Assembly (NCBI RefSeq): GCF_040616545.1
Contig: NZ_CP156688.1
Location: forward strand, 1,922,001 to 1,986,000
Length of the DNA: 64,000 nucleotides
Direction: 5' to 3'
DNA from: Akkermansia muciniphila
GTDB taxonomy: Bacteria; Verrucomicrobiota; Verrucomicrobiia; Verrucomicrobiales; Akkermansiaceae
The translations under genes were made by a program, and so were the position numbers. Each line of letters begins with the position of its first letter. The first letter of the stretch is position 1. The notes beneath the pieces were generated by a model. That model made no database searches. It saw only the letters and a list, made by a program, of their open reading frames with translations, and was not told the origin of the DNA. Shown here piece after piece: positions 42,531-50,994 of the stretch.

Positions 42531-43911
42531 GGGCGGGCGTCTTTTTCAAGCCTTTCAGCATCTCCATGAAGCTTCTGTGGGCCAGCTTGGTCTGGAACAG
42601 GCGGATGGCGATGATGGTATAGATGATGTTGGGCATCCACGCTCCCAGCCAGGTGGGGAGGTAGCCTGCGGAGGCCAGGGTGGGGAAGAACTCATACAGG
42701 AACAGCATGGCCGCCGCCAGGAACAGGGCGATGCCGATGCCGGACATGGTGGACCGCCTCTGGAACGTGATGGCGGAGGGGATGGCGATGAATGTCAGGA
42801 TGATGCAGGAGAACATGCGGGCTATCCTGACGTGCCATTCCGTTTGCAGGCTCCTGAGGTACTTGGCGTTCATGGTGCCGGCCTTGAGGATTTCCTGGAG
42901 GGCGGGAGTTCCCTGGGTGTCCACGCGTACGTTGGGGGAGATCAGCTGCCACGGAGTTTCGGAATACTGCTCTTTCAGCGTCCGGTACTCCAGGCCTTCA
43001 AAAACGGGCACGTCGTTCAGTTGCCGGGGCTCCTCCTGGGAATAATTTCTCCTGATGGCATGGCGGAACGTCCATGTTCTGGAAGCCGGGTCCCAGGAGG
43101 CCTCATCTGCAAACAGCTCGTATTCCATCTTGCCGGGCGCGCTGAACTGTTCCACGCGCACCTGCCTGAACGGTTCTCCGGGGGAGTCGATGCCGGGAGG
43201 ATTGCCCAGGTACCAGATGCGGGACTCCGCATCGTTCTTGTAAATGGAGCTGCGGGAGGAGTCGTCATTTTTGTTCTGGCTCAGGGAGGAGAACATGAGT
43301 TTCCTGTACAGCGTGGAATTGGGCGCCCAGTGGAACCCGAAGATACCGAAATAGATGGCCGCGAACACGGCGCCGATGATGACCGGGGCATTGATCCGGA
43401 GCAGGGACCTTCCGGATTGCAGCATGCCCGTGATTTCCGAGGAGGAGGAGAGCTTGGTAAGCGCCCAGAGCGTTCCCAGAAGGAGCGTATAGGGAAGGAT
43501 CAGGTTCAGGATCATGGGCAGCTGGCTCAGGTAAAAGCGGAAGGTGCCTGCGAGGGGGGAATCCAGGTTCATCAGGTCCCCCACGTTGTCCGCAAAATCC
43601 CCGATGATGTAAATCAGCGTCAGGATGGCCGTGCACATGATGAAGGCCGTGAACCAGGTGCGCGCCACGTACCTGTCCATGATGCCCGCCCGGTTGTACA
43701 GGAACATGCCCAGCGCCGGAAGAAAACACCCCACCAGGATGAGCCACGGGCGCAGGAGCTGGGCCAGAGGATATTCGGACGGCGTGCCGGGAATCTCCCA
43801 CTGCATCTGGGACCACTCCCGGGGCATCAGGAACCAGGCCGCCGTTCCTCCCAGCGCAAGCAGGAGGAGGAACGCGGACCATTGGCGGAAATGTCGGGCC
43901 TGGATTGCCAT
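42517..43911 (-). CDS. LptF/LptG-type permease with N-terminal extension
   Basis: A 464-residue YjgP/YjgQ-family protein. The usual start, I-M-D-R-Y-V-A-R-T-W-F-T-A-F, is at about residue 76, so there is an extra N-terminal segment with two additional transmembrane helices (about 12-28 and 54-70). The standard 3+3 helices bracket a periplasmic beta-jellyroll (about 210-345). LptFG pulls lipopolysaccharide from the inner membrane towards the outer membrane, which fits a Gram-negative cell. Its partner genes lptB, lptC and a second permease are not in this window. The gene is divergent from the alpha/beta-hydrolase. Confidence 0.85.
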   Translation of the reverse strand: MAIQARHFRQWSAFLLLLALGGTAAWFLMPREWSQMQWEIPGTPSEYPLAQLLRPWLILVGCFLPALGMFLYNRAGIMDRYVARTWFTAFIMCTAILTLIYIIGDFADNVGDLMNLDSPLAGTFRFYLSQLPMILNLILPYTLLLGTLWALTKLSSSSEITGMLQSGRSLLRINAPVIIGAVFAAIYFGIFGFHWAPNSTLYRKLMFSSLSQNKNDDSSRSSIYKNDAESRIWYLGNPPGIDSPGEPFRQVRVEQFSAPGKMEYELFADEASWDPASRTWTFRHAIRRNYSQEEPRQLNDVPVFEGLEYRTLKEQYSETPWQLISPNVRVDTQGTPALQEILKAGTMNAKYLRSLQTEWHVRIARMFSCIILTFIAIPSAITFQRRSTMSGIGIALFLAAAMLFLYEFFPTLASAGYLPTWLGAWMPNIIYTIIAIRLFQTKLAHRSFMEMLKGLKKTPAHDQP

Positions 43912-44026
43912 GAAAAAGGAAGGTGGGGTAAGGATGCCAGATCGGGGAAGGGAAATAAAGCGTTATTTGGCCGCCGGGAGGGTGCGGCAGGATGGCGGAG
44001 GATATTAGCCTGATAGAAGTTGGGGG

Positions 44027-44055
44027 TTGTCAACGTAAGCAGGATGGGATAGAAC
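44027..44055 (+). promoter_or_regulatory. candidate promoter of the alpha/beta-hydrolase run
   Basis: TTGTCA (44027-44032) and TAGAAC (44050-44055) are separated by 17 nt, 35 nt before the start codon. The -35 sits in the palindrome GTTGTCAAC-like sequence shared with the divergent gene. Confidence 0.45.
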
Positions 44056-44090
44056 CTTTCCGATAACTGCCTTGCAGGCACCGTCTTTTC

Positions 44091-45203
44091 ATGTTCAAAC
44101 GTCTTGTTCAACTGTTTTTTCTGCTCATTCTTGCGGCGGTGGGCGTCCTGGTGTGGTTTGCCTGGTATGTGTCCACCCCGCTGCTCGTTCCCGTGGGCGG
44201 GGATGAGGCTGCCGATTCTCCTGTGGCGGATTCCCTGGCGATGGAGCCTGTGGAGGCCGTCTCCGCGGACGGCACGGCCATTGAAGGCTATCTGGTGCGT
44301 CCGGGTCGTCCGGAGGCCCTGTCCCCGCGCCAGAGCCGCGTGCGGGATGCCCTGAAGCTGCGCGGCAACATGCCGCATCTGGAGGCAAAGCCGGAGCTGG
44401 TCGTGATAGCCACTTCCTGGGACCAGGGGGTGAAGGGTTCCCTGCCGCTGGCGGAAGGCCTGACCGGGGCCGGGTACACGTGCCTGGTATGGAATCCGCG
44501 CGGGAAGGATAACGCCCGGAAATTCTGCACCTACGGATTGAAGGAATATGCGGACGTGACGGCTCTGCTGGACGCCGTCTCCCGGAAAGAGGGGGGGCTG
44601 CCGCCCGTGGCCGCCGTGGGGCAGGGCTTTGGCGCCGCCGTACTGCTGAAAGCCGCGTCTGAAGACCCGCGCATCCGCTGCATGGTCAGCATGGACTGCT
44701 TCCCGTCCCTTAAAACCGTGGCTGTGCGGGAGATGGAGCAGGACTGGGGCAAACCCCTCTGCTATGCCGCTTATTGGCTTCTGGACGCCGGCGTGGACTG
44801 GCGGGCCAATTTCAGCACGTTTGACGTGGCTCCGGTGGATGACGCCCTGAAGCTGGATTATCCGGTCATGGTGGTCTGTACGAACCAGTACTTCTTCTCC
44901 ACCCTGGAGGACTGCCTGAGCATTTACGATTCCCTGAAAAACGAGAAAAAACAGTTGTATGAATCCATCCGTGAAGGGGAGCCCTACGGCACCCGGGAAC
45001 GGACCTTCCTTCACTCCATTGAAGGAAAGAAGGGGGAGAAATTTGAGAAAACCTACAAGGTCAATGTCTACGCGGGGGATGACGAGCTCCAGGCTGGCAT
45101 TGCGGAATGGATTCACGAGAATACGCGCATGCCCATGCCCAGGGTGTTGTCCCATGAATCCTACAGTGCGCCCGCTACGGGCACGGCGCCTTCCGGTTCA
45201 TGA
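44091..45203 (+). CDS. membrane-anchored alpha/beta-hydrolase-fold protein without nucleophile
   Basis: A 370-residue protein with a single N-terminal membrane anchor (residues 4-28) and an alpha/beta-hydrolase-like core. The nucleophile elbow expected as G-x-S-x-G is G177-Q-G179-F-G181, with glycine where serine should be. The segment around it (P-P-V-A-A-V-G-Q-G-F-G-A-A-V-L-L) is typical of the family. Catalysis through serine is therefore unlikely. The product may act as a scaffold or binding protein at the membrane. The stop codon overlaps the OmpA-family gene (ATGA), implying joint expression. Confidence 0.75.
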   Translation: MFKRLVQLFFLLILAAVGVLVWFAWYVSTPLLVPVGGDEAADSPVADSLAMEPVEAVSADGTAIEGYLVRPGRPEALSPRQSRVRDALKLRGNMPHLEAKPELVVIATSWDQGVKGSLPLAEGLTGAGYTCLVWNPRGKDNARKFCTYGLKEYADVTALLDAVSRKEGGLPPVAAVGQGFGAAVLLKAASEDPRIRCMVSMDCFPSLKTVAVREMEQDWGKPLCYAAYWLLDAGVDWRANFSTFDVAPVDDALKLDYPVMVVCTNQYFFSTLEDCLSIYDSLKNEKKQLYESIREGEPYGTRERTFLHSIEGKKGEKFEKTYKVNVYAGDDELQAGIAEWIHENTRMPMPRVLSHESYSAPATGTAPSGS

Positions 45204-46639
45204 ACCGGGCCTTCCCCTTTGCTGATGATCCCGTGAGTGCCAATCAGGAAAACACCCGTGAACTCCGCGAGAACCGCCGCAGGCGCAGCCGTTTCATCCT
45301 GCCTGCGCCGCGCCATCTGGCCGCCGTGGCGGTGGGCGCCCTTCTTGCCGCCGTGCTGGTGCACTACCTGGGCTTCATCGTTCTGAGCTGGTTTGACCTG
45401 GGCATCCATGTGCATAAGGCGCCCGCGCTTCCGGCGGACCGGATGCCCGTGCCTGAGAAAATTGTGCTGAGAGCGGATGACCGCCCGGCTCCGGAGGTGG
45501 CGGAAGCCGTTGAAACGCCGGACATCGAGCAGCTTCAGGATACCCCCCCGGAATTGCCGGATCTGGAGGACATGGTGCTGGAAGACGTGGTGATCGCTCC
45601 CGGGGAAACCAGCTTCTCCGCTGATCCGGTAGCTCCGTCCGTGCCGGAATCCCTCTCCCCCAAAATGCCGCAGGTGGATATGAAGGCCATCGCGCAGGGA
45701 CTGCCGGAACCTTCTCCCCCGGAGGCATTGAAAACCTCTCCCAGCCCGGCGACGATCAAGACGGCGGAGCCGGACATGGTCAACCCGGACGAATGGTATA
45801 ACAACAAGCTCAAGGGTGCGGGCGGCCAGGACGATTCCCACCTGCCGGACGGCAGCAAGTCCCTCTCCCAGTTGATGGCCCAGTCTTCCCTGGGGAAAGA
45901 CAGCGGATACAGCAGGCTGGGCGCGGACCTTCTGTTTGAATACAACAAGGCGGTGATGAAAAATTCCGCCCGTCTCAGCATGCTCCAGCTCGCCGGGCTG
46001 ATGATGAAAAATCCGGATACGATCTTCATTGTGGAAGGGCACACGGACAGCTTCGGTTCTGAAGAATACAACGCCGTGCTCTCCCTGATGCGGGCTAATG
46101 CCGTGCGCCAGTGGCTGAAGGATAACGGCATTGCCCTGACGCGCCCGAACGGGGAAAGCAGGCTGTACATCCGCGCGTGCGGGGCTTCCCGTCCGGTGGT
46201 CTCCACCAGGGGTGACCAGAATGCGCAGGCGGCCAACCGCAGGGTGGAAATCCACATGCGCAAGCCGGGAGAGGAAATTCCCGCAGGAAGCCTGCCCGCC
46301 ACGTATGCCGTGGACATGAACACTCCGATTGCCCGCCAGGTGCGTGCCGGAGTGGGGGCCCGGGCTAAAGTCCCCGCTTCCTCCGCAGAAAGGAAGGCTC
46401 CCGCCGCCCGTCCCCCGTCTGCCGTTCCGGCAGCGCGCCCCGCTCCTGCGCGTCCGGAGCAGCCCCGGCCGCGGCAGGAAGACATTCCCCAGGCGGAACC
46501 TGTTCCGGAAACCATTCCGTCCGCAGAGCCCGTGGATGAGCATATCCCTTCGGCGGAGCCGGTGGAGGAGGATATTCCCCTGGCGGAACCCGTTGTGCGT
46601 GCGGAAAGCCATGCCGGGGTGAAGGGAGGGCTGGCCTGA
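45200..46639 (+). CDS. OmpA-family peptidoglycan-binding protein
   Basis: A 479-residue protein with a cytoplasmic basic N-terminus, one transmembrane helix (about 40-70), a long Pro/Glu-rich linker (75-200), an OmpA C-terminal domain (about 245-355; V-E-G-H-T-D-S-F-G-S and A-N-R-R-V-E-I-H-M) that binds peptidoglycan, and a low-complexity tail. The tail has I-P-x-A-E-P-V-x-E-type repeats (residues 435-470). The transmembrane-linker-OmpA layout resembles inner-membrane MotB/TolR-like or PGN-anchoring proteins. It overlaps the previous gene by 4 nt, and the HAD gene starts 1 nt after its stop. Confidence 0.85.
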   Translation: MNRAFPFADDPVSANQENTRELRENRRRRSRFILPAPRHLAAVAVGALLAAVLVHYLGFIVLSWFDLGIHVHKAPALPADRMPVPEKIVLRADDRPAPEVAEAVETPDIEQLQDTPPELPDLEDMVLEDVVIAPGETSFSADPVAPSVPESLSPKMPQVDMKAIAQGLPEPSPPEALKTSPSPATIKTAEPDMVNPDEWYNNKLKGAGGQDDSHLPDGSKSLSQLMAQSSLGKDSGYSRLGADLLFEYNKAVMKNSARLSMLQLAGLMMKNPDTIFIVEGHTDSFGSEEYNAVLSLMRANAVRQWLKDNGIALTRPNGESRLYIRACGASRPVVSTRGDQNAQAANRRVEIHMRKPGEEIPAGSLPATYAVDMNTPIARQVRAGVGARAKVPASSAERKAPAARPPSAVPAARPAPARPEQPRPRQEDIPQAEPVPETIPSAEPVDEHIPSAEPVEEDIPLAEPVVRAESHAGVKGGLA

Positions 46640-46640
46640 A

Positions 46641-47516
46641 ATGGAATTGATGCGTTTTCTGCCGGTCCGCTCTCTCCCGTTGCCGGAGCAGGCCCGGTAC
46701 CTTTTTTCCTTCGACTTTGACGATACCCTGTTCACGATGGGCGGTCCCGCGGAGGAAAGGCGCGTGTTTTTCAGCATCATGCGTGAACTCCGTGCACGGT
46801 ACGGAGCGTTGTGGGGCATCAATACGGGGCGGGACCCCGTTTACTTGAGGGAAGGGCTGATGGACCTGTTCCATGATGACCCGGAGGCGTTTGCCCCGGA
46901 CTTTACGGTCACGATGGAGCGCAACGTGCATCTGGCTGACGCGGAAGGAAGGCTGATGCCCGGACTTCCGTGGAATGACGCCTGCGCGGTGGCCCATGAT
47001 GACCTGTTCAGCCGTTACGGCGGCATGCTGGAGGAGCTGATGGCTCATCTGGAAGGCCGTTTTTCCGGGCTGGAGCTGCGGAGGCAGGACAATGACGCCT
47101 TTTCCCTGGTGGTGAATGACGCCTGCGGTCTGGACGACGTCTCCTGCGTCATCCGGGACAGGGTGGGCCCGTATGAGGAAATCGTGACGCAGCGTGCCGG
47201 ACCCTACCTGCGCTTCAGCCACCGTGACTATAACAAGGGAACCGCGCTGGCTTTTGTGGCTTCCCGGTTCGGCGTGCCGCCCGTCCGTGCCGCCATCTTC
47301 GGAGACGGGCACAATGACCTGGACGCCATGCGGCATTTGCCGGAGGCGTTCCGGTGCTGTCCCTCCAATGCGGCGGCGGAGGTGAAAGCCATGGTCGCCT
47401 GCGGCCATGGATACATCAGCCCGGAACCGCGCACCCGCGGCGTGCTGGACGGCCTGATGCACGGGGCGCTCCCCCATTTCCGCATGAATACGGATATTCC
47501 GGAAGCGGACTTCTGA
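46641..47516 (+). CDS. HAD-superfamily hydrolase, sucrose-phosphatase/Cof-like
   Basis: A 291-residue HAD subfamily IIB protein. Motif I is S-F-D-F-D-D-T-L-F, motif II T-G-R-D in G-I-N-T-G-R-D, the lysine is in Y-N-K-G-T-A-L, and motif IV is F-G-D-G-H-N-D-L-D-A-M. The cap domain (about residues 90-200) is of type C2B. Related enzymes hydrolyse sugar phosphates or act as Cof-type phosphatases. It is tightly spaced after the OmpA-family gene; whether that means a functional link is unknown. Confidence 0.85.
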   Translation: MELMRFLPVRSLPLPEQARYLFSFDFDDTLFTMGGPAEERRVFFSIMRELRARYGALWGINTGRDPVYLREGLMDLFHDDPEAFAPDFTVTMERNVHLADAEGRLMPGLPWNDACAVAHDDLFSRYGGMLEELMAHLEGRFSGLELRRQDNDAFSLVVNDACGLDDVSCVIRDRVGPYEEIVTQRAGPYLRFSHRDYNKGTALAFVASRFGVPPVRAAIFGDGHNDLDAMRHLPEAFRCCPSNAAAEVKAMVACGHGYISPEPRTRGVLDGLMHGALPHFRMNTDIPEADF

Positions 47517-47658
47517 AGACCGGGCGCGGGAGGCTGATCCCTGGCAGCCGCTTTGGCGTATTCTTCCATGAAAAATGCCTGTGGAAAAGGAAGAATCAGA
47601 TTGACAAGGAATGCCTGCAATGAGGAAATGATGACGATTCATTCCAAGTTCCGATCAC

Positions 47659-49599
47659 ATGAACAATCCTTCTTTCTCCCGTAATGTATTCAGAGGTTCC
47701 GCCGTGGGGTGGTTTTTAGTGCTGCTGCTGGTTTGCGGGGCCGGGGCCGGGTATTATCTGTACCGGGATAATGTGGAGAAAAGGGAAGCGGCCCGGGAAC
47801 TGGCGGCGGAACGCAAAGTGAAGGAAAAGGCGGCCAGGGAAGCTGCTGAAAAGCAGAGGATAAAGCGGGAGCGGGAAATCCGGGAAAAGAAGGAAAAGGA
47901 ACGGCAGGAGGCTCAGAAGGCCAGGGATGCGGCCATGGAGAAGAAAACCCGTGAGTCCGCGGAAGCGGCCCGGAAGCTCCGGGAGCAGGCGGCACAGGAC
48001 GAAAGGGAGAAACAGAGGAGGGAGGAGCTCGAACGGCGCGAGCGTGAGGAACAGGCCCGCAGGCAGGAGGAGCCCGTTCCCGTGGAGGAAGAGGAACCGG
48101 AAGGGCTCTTCCCCCTGCCCGTGAAAAACGTGATGCCGGAGCTTTCCGTCTACGCCACCCCCAGCAAGGATGAAATCCCCATGGATGCGGACAAGCCGCT
48201 GGAAACCTGGTCATGGGACAAAGCTGAAAAGATGGCGGGAATGGAGGAATTCCCCACGGGCGCCGCCCCGTGGAAGAGCGGGAATGATGCCCGGCGCATG
48301 CAGGAGCTTCTGGAAAAGTGCCGTGAATGGAAGGACGCCAAGCCCTCCGGGCTGAAGGCCTGCCCGGCGGCAAAGGATTTCCCCGGCGTTCCGGAAGATG
48401 GCGCCCAGCTTGTCCGGCGTACGGTGGAGATAGACTCCAACATCGGCGGCTGGCACAGCACGGGGCTTTATGCGCCTCCCGGGGCGGAAATCTCTTTCTC
48501 CCTGTCCGGCGCGCCCAAGGACAGCTCCATCAGCGTCCGCATAGGGTGCCATACGGACAGCCTGCAAAAACTGGACGAATGGAAGCGGGTTCCGGAAATA
48601 ACCATGCAGGTTCCGGCGGACCGGGGCCGCGTGAAAATGGCGAACCCGATGGGCGGCCTGGTATACGTGAATGTGGGCCAGCGTTCAAAGCGCGGGAAAG
48701 TTTTCAAGGTGCAGATTTCCGGAGCCGTTCCGGCGCCCCTGTTCATCATGGGGAAAACCACTCCGGAACAATGGGCCGCGCAATTGGAAAACGCCAGGGC
48801 GCCGTGGGGGGAAATCTCCATGCCCCGCCTCATTGTCACGATGCCCCTGGAGCAACTGAAACGGTGCCCGGACGTTCAGAAAGCGGCTGAATTCCTGCAA
48901 AAAAACATGGGGCTCCAGGATTGGATCATGGGGTGGGACACCAAGCCGGACCGCCTGCACCACCCCATGCGCTTTGTCGTGGACAGGCAGATTTCCGCCG
49001 GGGCCGGGCATTCCGGGTACCCCGCCATGGGCACGAAGGACTGGACGGACTCCATAGCCAGCGGCTCCATCATCCAGTCCGGAAGCTGGGGGCTGTGGCA
49101 TGAACTGGGGCATAACCACCAGTCCCCCCCGTTTACGATGGAGGGGCAGACGGAAGTCTCCGTCAACATCTTCTCCATGGTCTGTGAAGTCATGGGAACC
49201 GGGAAAAACTTTGAATCCTGCTGGGGTGGCGGCATGGGGCCGTACGGAATGAGCGCGGAGATGAAAAAATACTTCTCCGGCGGCCAGACCTACAATGAAG
49301 CGCCCAACAAGGTTCAGCTCTTCTTCTGGGTGGAACTGATGTACTACCTGGGCTTTGACGCCTTCCGGCAAGTGGCCCTCCAGTTCCATGACAAGCCGTA
49401 TGACAACGGCAAGCTGAGCGATGAAAAGAAATGGGAATGGGTCATGAGCGCTTTCTCCAAAGTCACGGGAAAGAACATGGGGCCTTTCTTTAAAATCTGG
49501 CGCATGCCTGTCTCCGAACGCGCCATGGACAGGATGAAAAACCTCCCCGTGTGGCTGCCCTCCAAGGACTACCCGGCCTGTTACACGGCTGGGGAATAA
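47659..49599 (+). CDS. peptidase M60-family protein with membrane-anchored coiled coil
   Basis: A 646-residue protein with the gluzincin motif H481-E-L-G-H followed by N-H-Q-S-P-P-F-T-M-E-G; the third ligand is expected at one of the glutamates of the M-E-G-Q-T-E-V segment. The M60 domain spans about residues 345-600. In gut Akkermansia, M60/M60-like enzymes cleave O-glycosylated mucin peptides. The N-terminus is one helix (residues 15-36) with a highly charged Lys/Glu/Arg coiled coil (37-150), not a cleavable signal. A beta-sandwich-like domain (about 245-355) lies before the catalytic part. This suggests a surface-tethered enzyme. Confidence 0.85.
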   Translation: MNNPSFSRNVFRGSAVGWFLVLLLVCGAGAGYYLYRDNVEKREAARELAAERKVKEKAAREAAEKQRIKREREIREKKEKERQEAQKARDAAMEKKTRESAEAARKLREQAAQDEREKQRREELERREREEQARRQEEPVPVEEEEPEGLFPLPVKNVMPELSVYATPSKDEIPMDADKPLETWSWDKAEKMAGMEEFPTGAAPWKSGNDARRMQELLEKCREWKDAKPSGLKACPAAKDFPGVPEDGAQLVRRTVEIDSNIGGWHSTGLYAPPGAEISFSLSGAPKDSSISVRIGCHTDSLQKLDEWKRVPEITMQVPADRGRVKMANPMGGLVYVNVGQRSKRGKVFKVQISGAVPAPLFIMGKTTPEQWAAQLENARAPWGEISMPRLIVTMPLEQLKRCPDVQKAAEFLQKNMGLQDWIMGWDTKPDRLHHPMRFVVDRQISAGAGHSGYPAMGTKDWTDSIASGSIIQSGSWGLWHELGHNHQSPPFTMEGQTEVSVNIFSMVCEVMGTGKNFESCWGGGMGPYGMSAEMKKYFSGGQTYNEAPNKVQLFFWVELMYYLGFDAFRQVALQFHDKPYDNGKLSDEKKWEWVMSAFSKVTGKNMGPFFKIWRMPVSERAMDRMKNLPVWLPSKDYPACYTAGE

Positions 49600-49671
49600 A
49601 CGGAACCCAGAGGAGGAGGAGGGGAGCGTTGCCGCACTCGCGTCTGGACGGTTCCGGCGGAGGGGGCTACG

Positions 49672-50934
49672 ATGAAGGGGCTGATGAAATGGCTGAATGA
49701 CTGGCTGGGCTTCTTCAAGCCCCTTCAGGTAAGGAACCTGCAAATCTTCTGGTCCGGACAGGCAGCCGCCCTGATCGGGATGTGGCTGCAGGTCACGGCC
49801 ATGGGCATCCTCGTCTATGAAATTTCCGGCGGCTCCGCTACGGCGGTAGGATTGCTGGCGGCGCTCAATGCGCTCCCCTTCTTTCTGGGCGGCATGCTGC
49901 TGGCGGGGCTGGGAGACCGCTTTGACCGCAGAAAACTGCTGATTGCCGTGCAGTGCGTCCAGTGGCTGGTGGCTGTCGGCCTGTTTCTGCTCACGATTCT
50001 TGGCATGCTCCAGCTATGGCACCTGTATGCCGCCGGGCTGGTGATGGGCGTCAACCAGACGGTGGGCTTCCCCACGCAGCAGGCCTTTGTGGGAGACCTG
50101 ATCCCCCGCAGGCAATTGCAGGAAGCCGTGGGCATGTACTCTCTGGTATTCAATACCTGCCGCGCCATAGGCCCGGCACTGGCCGGATACATCATTGCGG
50201 AATGGGGGGCCGGAACCGCTTTTGGCGGCAACGTGGTGGCAAGCCTGCCGTTGATTGGCTGCCTGGTTTCCCTGAAAGGGCGCATCACGGATGCCTGCGC
50301 TCCCAGAAAACAGCGCGGAGCCGGGAGGAAAGCCTCCGGGCTCAAGGCCGTCCTCTCCTCGCGCAGCCTGCTCTTCATCATGATCAGCGCGCTGATTCAG
50401 AACATCTGCGGGCAGTCCCTTTACCAGATTGTTCCGGCGCTGATGCACGGGAACCCCCGGAATACCGGCCTCATTCTGGGCGCGGTAGGGGCCGGGGCCA
50501 TGGTCAGCATCCTCTTTGTCCTGCCGTTTGCGCGCAAAAGTGACAGGGTGGGGGCCAAGCTCTCCTCAGGCACGCTGTGGATGGGAAGCGCGCTGTGCGT
50601 GGCGGGCATCATCCCCGTGGTGGAAATACAGGCCGTATGCTTTTTCTTTGCCGGGCTGGCCACATCCTCCCTCTTCGTGACCTCCTCTTCCGCCGTGCAG
50701 CTTCTGGCCCCTCCGGAACGCAAATCCGCCATTCTGGGGCTGTTCAGCATTGTCACCATCGGAGTGCAGCCCCTGGCTGCCATGGGCTGGGGCGCGGTGG
50801 TGGATGCCTGGGGAGTCTCCACGACGATCATCATGGCGGGAGGGCTGGAAGCCCTCTTCTCCGTCTGGATGCTGAGCGTCCCGTTCTGGCGCAACTTCAG
50901 GTTCTCCCCGGAAGAAAGCCCCGGAACAACATGA
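49672..50934 (+). CDS. MFS transporter (EntS/MFS_3-like)
   Basis: A 420-residue major facilitator with 12 predicted transmembrane helices. The helix 2-3 loop reads G-D-R-F-D-R-R-K, matching the G-x-x-x-D-R-x-x-R-R pattern of the family. The helix-rich sequence around L-Q-V-T-A-M-G-I-L-V-Y-E resembles the MFS_3/EntS branch, which exports siderophores and other small molecules. It starts 72 nt after the M60 gene on the same strand. No siderophore genes lie nearby, so the substrate is unknown. Confidence 0.85.
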   Translation: MKGLMKWLNDWLGFFKPLQVRNLQIFWSGQAAALIGMWLQVTAMGILVYEISGGSATAVGLLAALNALPFFLGGMLLAGLGDRFDRRKLLIAVQCVQWLVAVGLFLLTILGMLQLWHLYAAGLVMGVNQTVGFPTQQAFVGDLIPRRQLQEAVGMYSLVFNTCRAIGPALAGYIIAEWGAGTAFGGNVVASLPLIGCLVSLKGRITDACAPRKQRGAGRKASGLKAVLSSRSLLFIMISALIQNICGQSLYQIVPALMHGNPRNTGLILGAVGAGAMVSILFVLPFARKSDRVGAKLSSGTLWMGSALCVAGIIPVVEIQAVCFFFAGLATSSLFVTSSSAVQLLAPPERKSAILGLFSIVTIGVQPLAAMGWGAVVDAWGVSTTIIMAGGLEALFSVWMLSVPFWRNFRFSPEESPGTT

Positions 50935-50994
50935 CTTCCCCTTGCCGTTGGCGGGGATGGACAATGCTTGCGGGCTCCTTGCCGCGTGCGCCCG

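Noticed and set aside
42418-44013. Long plus-strand frame (531 codons) opposite the LptF-like gene
   Set aside because: Sequence is Gly/His/Gln-rich with no domain, a typical shadow of a G+C-rich gene.
45161-46822. Long open frame on the minus strand (553 codons) opposite the OmpA-family and HAD genes
   Set aside because: The plus-strand genes have clear domains; the opposite frame is low-complexity and comes from G+C-rich third positions.
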